Assembly: GCA_025997215.1 (NCBI GenBank) | Contig: BNUH01000035.1 | Span: forward strand, 1 to 28,373 | Source of the DNA: Clostridia bacterium | GTDB lineage: Bacteria; Bacillota_A; Clostridia; Christensenellales; Aristaeellaceae | Length of the DNA: 28,373 nucleotides | Direction: 5' to 3' | In this document: in pieces, positions 17,556 through 24,529 of the stretch | Position numbering within the stretch: position 1 is the first letter of the stretch | Layout: every line of letters begins with the position of its first letter | Notes under the pieces: generated by a model | The model's input: only the letters and a program-made list of their open reading frames with translations | What the model was told of the DNA's origin: nothing | Databases searched by the model: none | Made by a program: the position numbers and the translations under genes

Positions 17556-18694
17556 TGAAAATCCTTTTCATTACTGGTTCGAGAGGTGAATGGGGTTACA
17601 TAAGGCCAATACTACGTCTAATCGATCAGCGGGACGATATAGAGTATAAGTTGCTTGTAACCAATATGCATCTTTTACCTGCTTATGGCAGTTCATATAA
17701 AGAGATAGAATCTGATGGGTTCCATATTGATTATAAGATCAATATGGCATTGGATGGTTATGACCATTATACGATGACAAAGTCACTTGGTATTTTGCTC
17801 ATGTCATTACCAGATATTCTGGAGAAAGAAAAGCCTGACTGGATTTTACTTGCTGGTGACCGTGGGGAGCAGCTTACCGCTGCTATTGCTGGTGCTTATA
17901 CATACATTCCAGTCGCACATATACAAGCAGGTGAGCTTTCGGGAAACATTGACGGAATGACACGTCATGCAATTGGCAAGTATGCTCATCTCCATTTTGC
18001 TTCTAATGAAGATGCAAAGCAAAGGTTAATTAGTCTCGGCGAAGAATTATTTAGAATACACAATGTCGGAGCACCTCAGCTTGATGAGCTTATATCGGAA
18101 GACTATACTACACTGAAAGACATTGAAGATGATCTTCAAGTCAATCTATCTGATAGTTATATACTCGTTGTAATACACCCAGTCACAGAAGAATCAGCTT
18201 TAGTAGAAAAATATACTATTCAGATAATCAATGCGCTTAATGAGTTTAAATACACAAAAATCGTGATACTACCTAATAATGATGCAGGATCATCCATCGT
18301 TAAAGATGCAATATTGAACAATAGGTTAGGGAATTATCATATATATAAAAACCTGAAGAGAGCGCACTATCTAGGTTTACTCAGAAACTGTGATTGTATT
18401 GTTGGCAATTCCAGTTCTGGACTATTAGAAGCTCCGACATTTTGTATACCTGCTGTTAACATAGGACGGAGGCAACATAACCGTTTTAAAGGTATTAACG
18501 TTATCGATGTTGAAGGTAAGTCAAGTACAATCATTGAAGCTATCGAGAAAGCTCGCTCTAGTGAGTTTAAGCAATATTTACTAGACGAATGTGTTAATCC
18601 CTATGGCGATGGCCATTCATCTGAACGAATCCTTCAAATACTCTCGGATACTAAAGTTAGTGAACAATTATTAGTCAAAAATCTTACATATTGA
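17555..18694 (+). CDS. neuC: UDP-GlcNAc 2-epimerase (hydrolysing)
   Basis: NeuC converts UDP-GlcNAc to free ManNAc and UDP, feeding NeuB. From ATG 17555 (TAATG overlap with neuB; GGAGG 10 nt upstream) the 379-aa product shows FITGSRGEWGYIRPIL (5-20), LLAGDRGEQLTAA (98-110), HIQAGELSGNIDG (122-134), RHAIGKYAHLHFAS (137-150) and the C-terminal GNSSSGLLEAP nucleotide-binding block of the GT-B-like epimerase fold. An earlier in-frame ATG at 17537 is rejected because it would put the ribosome site inside the gene. The LegG/NeuC split cannot be made from motifs alone. Confidence 0.92.
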   Translation: MKILFITGSRGEWGYIRPILRLIDQRDDIEYKLLVTNMHLLPAYGSSYKEIESDGFHIDYKINMALDGYDHYTMTKSLGILLMSLPDILEKEKPDWILLAGDRGEQLTAAIAGAYTYIPVAHIQAGELSGNIDGMTRHAIGKYAHLHFASNEDAKQRLISLGEELFRIHNVGAPQLDELISEDYTTLKDIEDDLQVNLSDSYILVVIHPVTEESALVEKYTIQIINALNEFKYTKIVILPNNDAGSSIVKDAILNNRLGNYHIYKNLKRAHYLGLLRNCDCIVGNSSSGLLEAPTFCIPAVNIGRRQHNRFKGINVIDVEGKSSTIIEAIEKARSSEFKQYLLDECVNPYGDGHSSERILQILSDTKVSEQLLVKNLTY

Positions 18695-18704
18695 GGATAA
18701 TACA

Positions 18705-19064
18705 ATGAAGTTTGATCAGTTTCTTGTTAAACCAGATAACACTATTATTGATGTAATGTCAATTATTGAACGGAACAAAAAGCGTGCAGCATTAGTTATT
18801 AATGATAGCATAAAAATAATTGGTTTTGTCAGTCAAGGTGATATATTGCGATCCGTAGTGAATGGGGTAAACTTATACTCGCATATAGAAGCTATAATGA
18901 GTTCAAGTTTTAAATATATGAAATTACGAGACATGGACGTAGCATCTGATCTGTTTAAGAATATGAATATATCGTTGTTACCTATCGTGGATGATGATTT
19001 CCAATTGCTCGACCTAATAACAATAACTGACATAATAATACATCTTGAAGGTAAGAAAGCTTAA
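18705..19064 (+). CDS. Stand-alone CBS-pair protein of the neu operon
   Basis: The 119-aa protein is essentially two CBS motifs (about 3-60 and 63-116: VINDSIKIIGFVSQGDILRS; LLPIVDDDFQLLDLITITDI). CBS pairs bind adenine or other nucleotides and regulate an attached or partner enzyme. In Campylobacter the PtmE-type sugar-1-P nucleotidyltransferase carries a similar N-terminal CBS pair. Here it is a separate gene directly before neuA and abutting it (TAA 19062-19064, ATG 19066), so a regulatory subunit for the CMP-sialate synthetase or NeuC is a reasonable inference. A GAGG site lies about 9 nt before the ATG. Confidence 0.85.
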   Translation: MKFDQFLVKPDNTIIDVMSIIERNKKRAALVINDSIKIIGFVSQGDILRSVVNGVNLYSHIEAIMSSSFKYMKLRDMDVASDLFKNMNISLLPIVDDDFQLLDLITITDIIIHLEGKKA

Positions 19065-19065
19065 T

Positions 19066-19758
19066 ATGAATAATGTTGTAATTGTGATTCCAGCTAGAGG
19101 CGGCTCGAAAGGTATACCAAATAAAAACATTTATCAGCTTAATGGTAAACCGTTACTTGCCTACACTATAGAAGCAGCCATAGGCAGCAATTTAGGCTAT
19201 CCAATTGCTGTCAGTACAGATTCTGATAATATTGCTATGGTTGCACGCGACTACAAGGATGTTATTGTGATACCTCGCCCTGCAGCTATCTCAGGTGATA
19301 CAGCTTCTACAGAGGATGCGTTATTACATGCAATCGATTATCTATATGAAAATCTACATATTACATGTGAGTATATTATGACACTCCAACCGACTTCACC
19401 TCTTAGAAAAAGTGAAACAATTAAGAACTTCTGTAGTGTTTTCTTTGAAACTAACAATTATGATGCTCAACTAACACTTAATGCAACGTATACAGACTTC
19501 TGGGTTTGTGATGGTTCTAACTATAGAAGGTTATATGAAAACGCGTCACGACGTCGCCAAGAGCGCAAACCATTATATGTAGAAAACAGTTGTATATATA
19601 TTACTAAATGCGATTCTTTGCGAGAAACTAAATCAGTGTTAGGTCATAGAGTTAACGGTTATATCATAAACGATGTTGAAGCAACTGATATTAATGAATA
19701 CATAGATTTGGATTATGCCGAAGTTCTTCTTGAACGAAAATCTGATAATAATCAATAG
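19066..19758 (+). CDS. neuA: CMP-N-acetylneuraminate cytidylyltransferase
   Basis: NeuA activates the nonulosonic acid with CTP, giving the CMP-sugar donor for the sialyltransferase. From ATG 19066 the 230-aa product shows the nucleotide-binding IPARGGSKGIPNKN (8-21), the KPLLAYTIEAA segment, VSTDSDNIA, RPAAISGDTASTEDALLHAI and TLQPTSPLR, all hallmark positions of the family. The upstream TTG at 19045 would add seven residues before the conserved start and overlap the CBS gene, so it is disfavoured. It is the last gene of the neu set. Confidence 0.93.
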   Translation: MNNVVIVIPARGGSKGIPNKNIYQLNGKPLLAYTIEAAIGSNLGYPIAVSTDSDNIAMVARDYKDVIVIPRPAAISGDTASTEDALLHAIDYLYENLHITCEYIMTLQPTSPLRKSETIKNFCSVFFETNNYDAQLTLNATYTDFWVCDGSNYRRLYENASRRRQERKPLYVENSCIYITKCDSLRETKSVLGHRVNGYIINDVEATDINEYIDLDYAEVLLERKSDNNQ

Positions 19759-19806
19759 TGGTGATATACCGTTTAACTGGAGATCCCCTTCCGTGACCCA
19801 TTTTAT

Positions 19807-19874
19807 CGGTTACAGTGCACGAAAAGTGCGAAAACCGTACACCGTTTGACAACCTCACCACGGTTTGATAGTAT
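19807..19874 (+). promoter_or_regulatory. Promoter with flanking inverted repeats before the flippase gene
   Basis: TTGACA (19846-19851), a 17-nt spacer and TAGTAT (19869-19874) form a good sigma-A promoter about 105 bp before the flippase start. AAACCGT (19832-19838) and ACGGTTT (19860-19866) flank the -35 box as an inverted repeat and may be an operator. Just upstream, CGGTT...GCAC-GAAAA-GTGC...AACCG (19807-19837) can fold into a hairpin that could end transcription from neuA, though no T-run follows. Confidence 0.5.
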
Positions 19875-19980
19875 GCAGGCTATGCAGTACGTGATGAATT
19901 GTTACTATGGATTATCTAATGTACTCAAATGACTCAAAAAGCGTGGATGGTAAAGTATTATTGATAGGTCGTAATAATAA

Positions 19981-21498
19981 TTGAACAAAGTCTTTAAATC
20001 CTCGATATTCGTAGCCGCCGCGTTCATGATCCTCCGCTTAGGCGGTCTTCTCCGTGAGATGACCTTAGCCTATGCATTTGGTCGTTCAGCAATCACCGAT
20101 GCATTCGTGAATGCATATGGAATCCCGAATATTATACTCTCATTCATTGTAGGTGCAACAGCTACAAGTTATATCCCGATATATACAGCCATTGATAATA
20201 AACAGAAGTTCACCGATAACCTGATAACTATATTCGCAATCATCGCTATTTTACTTTCAATACTTGTATTTATAGCCCCTCAACCTTTCCTCAAGCTGGT
20301 TGCATGGACTGCTGATCCTGAAGTATATAAGCTATCTCTATCTTTGATGAGATACATGGCATTTGCAATGATCCCAATGCTTATTGCATCCATTCTTTCG
20401 GCACAATTACAGGCGAAATCTAAGTTCTTTGTTGCAACAGTTTATCAGATATTTAATAACGCATTTATAATAGTTGGCATATTTGTTGCTAAGGCTACTA
20501 CTTTCTTACCTTGGATAGCGATTGGTTTAGTTATTGGCAATATTGCTTCTACCGGGATATTAGTAGTAGCCGATAGGGAAGATTTGAGACTTTATAAGCC
20601 AACCATAGATTTATCCGATCCTAATATCCGAAAATTCTTTGTCTTATTAGCTCCTATCATGTTATCCACCCTGGTAGGTCAGATTAACACAATTGTTAGC
20701 CAGAATGTGGCCAATAGTCTTGAGAATCATGCAGTAAGTACTTTAAATTATGCAAATAAAGTTCAAAATGTCTTCACTGCCTTTATTGGAACTGCAGTAG
20801 GAACTGCGTTCTTCCCAGAGATGGCAAAGACAGCAGGTAGTGGCGACAAAGACGGATTGAGAGACCAGATATCAAATTCATTGAAGGCGTTACTCCCGAT
20901 TTTGATTCCGATCACTATTGGCATTTTACTTTTAGCTGAACCACTTATCAGGATTCTCCTCGAACGTGGCCAGTTCAATCCTGAAGATACAATATTGACT
21001 GCCACAGCATTAAAATTCGTAATATTCACGATGTTCGCTGGAAACATCAATCAGATGGTATCTCGAGGATTCTATGCAATGCAAAAGACGAAGCTCCCCG
21101 CCATCATCTCTGCGGCCTGTGTAGTCTTAAATATCCTTTGTATCCTCGCTCTCGTTAAGCCGCTACAGTATAGGGGATTAGCGTTAGCCACGAGCATTAG
21201 CGGGATGGCATCTATGGTAGCGTATTATGTATTGCTGAAGAAGGAATTAGGATCGTTAAGTATATATAAGGCTAGTGAGTGGATTAAGCTGGGTGTAGCT
21301 ACAACGGTTATGACTGTTATAGTTATTGTTAGTCGTAGCCTCTTGCCACTGATGACTGGATCTTACTTAACCTGTCTTATTTCGTTAGTAGGGTTGGTTG
21401 GATTATCTGTGATTATTTATATAGTCTCATTAATAGTTATGAAGACAGAGATAGCTGGAATGGCTATTGGTATGATTGTCACGGCTCGCGAAAAATGA
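19981..21498 (+). CDS. MurJ/MviN-family lipid-linked oligosaccharide flippase
   Basis: A MOP-superfamily exporter with about 14 hydrophobic segments in 505 aa. The family signature is clear at the N-terminus: AAFMILRLGGLLREMTLAYAFG, AITDAFVNAYGIPN and ATATSYIPIY, with later LLLERGQF-type motif LERGQFNPEDT and QMVSRGFYAMQ. MurJ flips lipid II; relatives inside polysaccharide loci act as the Wzx-like step for lipid-linked repeat units, which is the likely job here since no other flippase is present. The start is TTG 19981; a stop lies directly upstream. The last codons (IVTAREK) are formed by the TGTCACGGC mobile-element end beginning at 21477, so the native C-terminus has been replaced. Confidence 0.88.
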   Translation: MNKVFKSSIFVAAAFMILRLGGLLREMTLAYAFGRSAITDAFVNAYGIPNIILSFIVGATATSYIPIYTAIDNKQKFTDNLITIFAIIAILLSILVFIAPQPFLKLVAWTADPEVYKLSLSLMRYMAFAMIPMLIASILSAQLQAKSKFFVATVYQIFNNAFIIVGIFVAKATTFLPWIAIGLVIGNIASTGILVVADREDLRLYKPTIDLSDPNIRKFFVLLAPIMLSTLVGQINTIVSQNVANSLENHAVSTLNYANKVQNVFTAFIGTAVGTAFFPEMAKTAGSGDKDGLRDQISNSLKALLPILIPITIGILLLAEPLIRILLERGQFNPEDTILTATALKFVIFTMFAGNINQMVSRGFYAMQKTKLPAIISAACVVLNILCILALVKPLQYRGLALATSISGMASMVAYYVLLKKELGSLSIYKASEWIKLGVATTVMTVIVIVSRSLLPLMTGSYLTCLISLVGLVGLSVIIYIVSLIVMKTEIAGMAIGMIVTAREK

Positions 21499-21589
21499 CA
21501 AAATGGTGAGCTAAATGAGATAAAGAAAAGGCTGACCGAACCCAGCCCTTCAGTCCTACGATTTCTTCGCGAACATAGCGCGCCAGTTA
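21477..21589 (+). repeat. Transposon-end-like repeat, copy 1
   Basis: This 113-bp unit is recognisably the same as 21998-22108 (about 80 percent by eye). It begins TGTCACGGCTCG, and its first nine bases are identical to the terminal repeat of the MuA-type transposon at 22504. Like that end, it has opposed arms at offsets 6-12 and 29-35 (GGCTC / GTGAGC). It is interpreted as the left end of a related element that inserted into the 3' end of the flippase gene. Confidence 0.65.
21522..21548 (-). terminator. Intrinsic terminator, minus strand, copy 1
   Basis: Read on the minus strand, GGCTG-GGTTCGGT-CAGCC is followed by TTTTCTTT. It lies 8 bp past the stop of the small minus-strand coding tail, so it terminates that former gene. 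Confidence 0.6.
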
Positions 21590-21594
21590 GCCAT
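21556..21594 (-). pseudogene. Coding tail MANWRAMFAKKS, copy 1
   Basis: Twelve codons and a TAG on the minus strand. The part NWRAMFAKKS recurs in copy 2 (22075-22107) with three base differences, all synonymous, which argues that it is the 3' end of a real gene. The rest of that gene is missing here. No ribosome site precedes the ATG, so an independent 12-aa peptide is less likely. Confidence 0.4.
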
Positions 21595-21666
21595 TTCAGC
21601 TGTAACAATGCCCTATGCATTACGTATTGCACAATGTCAATGACCATAACGAAATGGAGAAACATA

Positions 21667-21975
21667 TTGTCAAAGAATCTTAAACCAGCAGAATATAAAG
21701 AAACCCTTGATCGGATTCTTGCGCTGATTGTCGAACAGGGCAAGCAGCAAAAGGATATGTGCCAATTTATTGGCATATCTCAAAATGTTGTGAATCGTTG
21801 GAAGGCAGGCGAATCAGTTTCATTTGTACAATACACTGACAAACTTGCGAAATACCTAGGTGTAAGTGCGGATTATTTACTTGGATCGACTGACTAGCGC
21901 GAAACAGAGGCTTCACTTACAGAACGCGAATCGGATATGATTAAACAATTCAGAACTCTTGGATACGCAAAGTAA
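21667..21975 (+). pseudogene. XRE-family regulator with in-frame amber codon
   Basis: The Cro/CI helix-turn-helix is clear: QQKDMCQFIGISQNVVNRWK followed by AKYLGVSADYLLGSTD. I place the start at TTG 21667, which has GGAG 7 nt upstream; an in-frame ATG at 21634 has no such site. The frame stops at TAG 21895, then continues in the same frame as RETEASLTERESDMIKQFRT to TAA 21973, the sort of acidic C-terminal helix expected in this family. A CAG-to-TAG change would explain it. The short 76-aa form may still bind DNA. It is related to the XRE gene at 22168, and both follow a copy of the same end repeat. Confidence 0.68.
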
Positions 21976-21997
21976 GAAATAATCTTTAAATTAATAA

Positions 21998-22108
21998 TGT
22001 CACGGCTCGTCAAAAATGGCAAAACGGTGAGCTAAAGAGACTAAGGAAAGGCTGACGGAAGCCTGCCCCACGGTCTACGATTTCTTAGCAAACATTGCGC
22101 GCCAGTTA
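21998..22108 (+). repeat. Transposon-end-like repeat, copy 2
   Basis: Starts TGTCACGGCTCGTC and parallels copy 1 along its full length, including opposed GGCTC / GTGAGC arms at offsets 6-12 and 29-35, a terminator stem AGGCT/AGCCT (22049-22064, followed by TTTCC on the minus strand) and the minus-strand coding tail NWRAMFAKKS ending at 22075. Copy 1 starts 521 bp upstream and the intact transposon end starts 506 bp downstream. Confidence 0.65.
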
Positions 22109-22167
22109 CTATACGAATAGCTGTCAACACAAAAGACAAGCTGTAAATGATATTGGCGGAGGGCGAT

Positions 22168-22497
22168 ATGCCAAATGGACTTGACCCGAATGCATACATT
22201 GATGTATACAAACGGATTAAAGAGCTGCTTGAAGAACAGCAAAAAAGTAGTTATCACATGCTGCAAAGCATCGGATTAACAACGAATAATGTGACGAAAT
22301 GGAACAATGGTGTATCAGCATCGTTCATGCTGCATATCGATAGAATAGCAAAGTACTTGGGAGTGTCGACAGATTTTTTGATTTTGGGGAAAGAGCCTGG
22401 ATTGATTGGCAATGAATTTGAGGCAATTCAAGCATTTCGAAAACTGAGCAATGAAAAACAGAAGCACATAATAAGTACAATGAAATATATGGTGTAA
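22168..22497 (+). CDS. XRE-family transcriptional regulator
   Basis: A 109-aa protein with an N-terminal amphipathic helix, a helix-turn-helix (about residues 30-70: SYHMLQSIGLTTNNVTKW, then AKYLGVSTDFLI) and a helical tail ending KQKHIISTMKYMV. ATG 22168 with GGAGGG just upstream is preferred over ATG 22147. It resembles phage or transposon repressors and is a paralogue of the amber-interrupted XRE at 21667. Its stop codon ends 6 bp before the transposon end at 22504. It may control a lost element, but its target is unknown. Confidence 0.8.
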   Translation: MPNGLDPNAYIDVYKRIKELLEEQQKSSYHMLQSIGLTTNNVTKWNNGVSASFMLHIDRIAKYLGVSTDFLILGKEPGLIGNEFEAIQAFRKLSNEKQKHIISTMKYMV

Positions 22498-22503
22498 AAC
22501 CGG

Positions 22504-22539
22504 TGTCACGGCGCACAACACATGAGAAAAAAGTGCGCC
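22504..22539 (+). repeat. Left terminal inverted repeat of the Mu-like transposon
   Basis: Pairs with 28212-28247, 35 of 36 bases identical (C/T difference at base 16). It contains its own palindrome GGCGCAC / GTGCGCC at offsets 6-12 and 29-35, probably part of the transposase recognition site. Confidence 0.9.
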
Positions 22540-22550
22540 ATGAGTGAGGC

Positions 22551-22585
22551 GTAACCCGATCTAAGAATACCATAGATCGGGTTAC
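22551..22585 (-). terminator. Perfect 13-bp stem hairpin after the ATPase gene
   Basis: GTAACCCGATCTA (22551-22563) and TAGATCGGGTTAC (22573-22585) form a perfect stem with a 9-nt loop, 32 bp past the ATPase stop on the minus strand. No T-run follows directly, so it is a terminator candidate or an end-protecting hairpin. Confidence 0.5.
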
Positions 22586-22617
22586 AGCGCAAGAATTAGT
22601 TTTGCAAGATTTGAATA

Positions 22618-23484
22618 CTACGGATGCATTTCTGCAGCTTCGTTGATCATTGCTCCGGTGATGGTTTTAATAGGGAGACCAGCAAAGAGCTTAATAGCTT
22701 TATTATATTCTTCGCCTTGTTCAATGGATTTATAGAACTCATCCCAATAACCCATATATACGCCAGTCATGCAAATGCTTAGAATTTCGATAGAGTTACC
22801 GATACCGGCGTGAGTCGTGTCTAAGAATCTCTTCTTTAGATTTTCAAATGCCGGTTTATCGAAAAACACACAAAAATCTTTTTCGACATTGTGAATAAAC
22901 TCGGCAATTGAGTTAATAGGGACGTTTTCCATTGGTAAGTATAAGCATCTGCGGTAAAACTGAGAATTCGTTAAGTTCTCGTTTGCTCTCTTAATTTTCC
23001 CTTCAAGCTCGTTCGTTCCTGCAAAAACAACTGATGTAGTGAGTTTGGTAAAATCCCAGATATACCGAACTAGATCGAGCCTGTCGATGTTATAGTTGCT
23101 GCTTCTTGGGATAAGGTGCTGCGCCTCGTCAATTAAGAAAACGATCTCTTTACCACAACTCTTGATGTGTGAGATTAAGTCAAGGGTTAGGCCATTAGCT
23201 GTTAGGTTTTTGCCAGGAATATACTTAAGAGCGAGACATATGTTAATGAGTAAATCCTTATCACGACAGTTTCTGCTTGGTGTGATAAGCACTGCGCTTG
23301 GTTCATGATTCAGGTAATTGGTAAGCAGCGTGGTTTTCCCTGAGCCTGGATAACTTATCACGCGGCACATGCCATGATGGCGTTTGTTCATATCGAGCTT
23401 TCCAAGAAGCAGATCACGATCAGGATAATCGATGGTTGGAAAGAGTTTCAGCATAATTGGGTCGAATATTTTATCAGCAGCCAT
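22618..23484 (-). CDS. MuB/TniB-like AAA+ transposition ATPase
   Basis: The 288-aa protein has a P-loop SYPGSGKTT (44-52), a Walker B with FLIDEAQH (116-123) and a sensor-1 segment VVFAGTNE (152-159), followed by a helical lid region. Such ATPases coat target DNA and activate or direct the DDE transposase; in Mu this is MuB, in Tn5053 TniB, in Tn7 TnsC. Its size (288 aa) fits MuB/TniB and not the larger TnsC of Tn7. AAAGGAA precedes the ATG. It lies 41 nt after the end of the transposase gene, so both were one transcript before the IS66 insertion. The first P-loop residue is Ser in place of the common Gly. Confidence 0.85.
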   Translation of the reverse strand: MAADKIFDPIMLKLFPTIDYPDRDLLLGKLDMNKRHHGMCRVISYPGSGKTTLLTNYLNHEPSAVLITPSRNCRDKDLLINICLALKYIPGKNLTANGLTLDLISHIKSCGKEIVFLIDEAQHLIPRSSNYNIDRLDLVRYIWDFTKLTTSVVFAGTNELEGKIKRANENLTNSQFYRRCLYLPMENVPINSIAEFIHNVEKDFCVFFDKPAFENLKKRFLDTTHAGIGNSIEILSICMTGVYMGYWDEFYKSIEQGEEYNKAIKLFAGLPIKTITGAMINEAAEMHP

Positions 23485-23525
23485 AACTTATTCCTTTCTT
23501 GATATAAACACAGTTCCAGCTGTGC

Positions 23526-24233
23526 TTATATACTTTCCTTATTGGCATTGGAGTCAGATTTGTGGTTTACTTGCATACTGGCTCCAATATTTCTTAAATA
23601 AGCTGAGAATGGCGTCTCAACCACGCCATTTATAATACGGCCAATCGCATCCTCTTGCGCGCGAACCGCAAGCCCTATCTCGTTTGCTGTTGCGGATAAC
23701 TGTGTAGCTTCCTCTTTATCACGTTGTAAGTCAATTTCTTCGCCAAAAGCTGGTAAAACTTCCGGTTGCAAGTCTTCGTTTGTTGGGTTATAATCAATAT
23801 AGCGACTGGTTGACACTCCGCTTTTATTTAAAACCTGGCGAATGCGTATGACACGCCGACTGAGTTTTCGCGCTTGACTGCGTTGCTCTTCAATATGATG
23901 GGCAAGCCATAGACGATCGCGTTCGATTGTCGCGTGATGAACAAGCGGTTCCGCTTCGCAGACGTACTTTCCATTATGGATAATGGTAATACTGTGGCAG
24001 AAAGTCTGGTCGAAGTCATAAATCGAAACATACTCGCCGATTATCTCGCGAAGATCGGGATGCCAGTATATTTCCTTCGCGTAATGCACACCGTCGGGTT
24101 GTACTTTGCGAATCGGTTTTTGTACTTTGAAAACTGCTAGCGAGTTCCAGTCAGGGGTTAGGGTGTTAGCTCGCGGCGCATTATTATAGCGTTCAAGTGG
24201 AGAGTTAGCACGCGACCTGTTACTAGCATTGTA
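23526..24233 (-). pseudogene. C-terminal part of the interrupted MuA-like transposase
   Basis: These 235 codons plus stop are the Mu-transposase C-terminal domain (PF09299-like): SNRSRANSPLERYN, then KPIRKVQPDGVHYAKEIYWH and the beta-barrel EYVSIYDFDQ...KYVCEAEP, followed by a basic helical tail that in MuA contacts the ATPase. The piece has no start of its own; the apparent ATG at 24302 lies inside the IS. It joins in frame to the N-terminal part at 26722-28107 once the IS and one copy of the 8-bp duplication are removed. Confidence 0.85.
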
Positions 24234-24241
24234 TTCAGGTA
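24234..24241. repeat. IS66 target-site duplication, left copy
   Basis: TTCAGGTA, repeated exactly at 26722-26729 on the other side of the IS. Confidence 0.93.
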
Positions 24242-24265
24242 GTAAGCGCCTCATAATCCGGTGAA

Positions 24266-24313
24266 TAGGCACGGCGGCCTTAGGTTGATATAATATTATC
24301 AATCAACCTAAGG
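24266..24313 (+). promoter_or_regulatory. IS66 promoter inside a Shine-Dalgarno-masking hairpin
   Basis: TAGGCA (24266-24271), 17 nt, then a perfect TATAAT (24289-24294) predict a start point near 24301. CCTTAGGTTGAT (24278-24289) and ATCAACCTAAGG (24302-24313) form a perfect 12-bp stem whose right arm includes the AAGG of the tnpA ribosome site AAGGAGG (24310-24316). Transcripts from the IS promoter lack the left arm and leave the site free. Read-through transcripts from outside carry both arms and mask it. Confidence 0.7.
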
Positions 24314-24322
24314 AGGATAACA

Positions 24323-24529
24323 ATGCAGCAGCAGAATGGTCAAGCGGTAACAAAATGGGTGGAAGTCAAACCAGAGGTGAACGCACCAATAGCAACGACG
24401 ACGCCAGCCACAGCACAAAACAACGACAGTAACCTGTACATCGAGTTCTATGGCTTAAACATGACGGTAGGAAATGGATATCCTGTGGACTCGTTAATAT
24501 CGCTACTGCGTGAGGTGTGCAGCGCATGA
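24323..24529 (+). CDS. tnpA: IS66 accessory protein TnpA
   Basis: A 68-aa protein with a low-complexity Pro/Thr/Ala middle and a C-terminal segment LYIEFYGLNMTVGNGYPVDS, then LISLLREV, that matches the beta-hairpin-helix end of IS66 TnpA proteins. It lacks the N-terminal helix-turn-helix found in longer TnpA versions (about 100-130 aa), so it is a short form. AAGGAGG lies 6 nt before the ATG and is the target of the masking hairpin. Its TGA overlaps the tnpB ATG (ATGA), indicating coupled translation. TnpA is needed for efficient IS66 transposition in studied members, but its biochemical role is unclear. Confidence 0.72.
   Translation: MQQQNGQAVTKWVEVKPEVNAPIATTTPATAQNNDSNLYIEFYGLNMTVGNGYPVDSLISLLREVCSA

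Noticed and set aside
16524..19758. Legionaminic or pseudaminic acid pathway
   Set aside because: No dedicated 4,6-dehydratase/aminotransferase pair of that pathway lies in the operon; the broken CapD-like gene is distant. The PtmE-like CBS gene keeps the option only weakly open.
22075..22266. 63-codon minus-strand gene ending NWRAMFAKKS
   Set aside because: Upstream of the conserved tail the frame is antisense to the XRE gene and shares nothing with copy 1; only the tail is supported.
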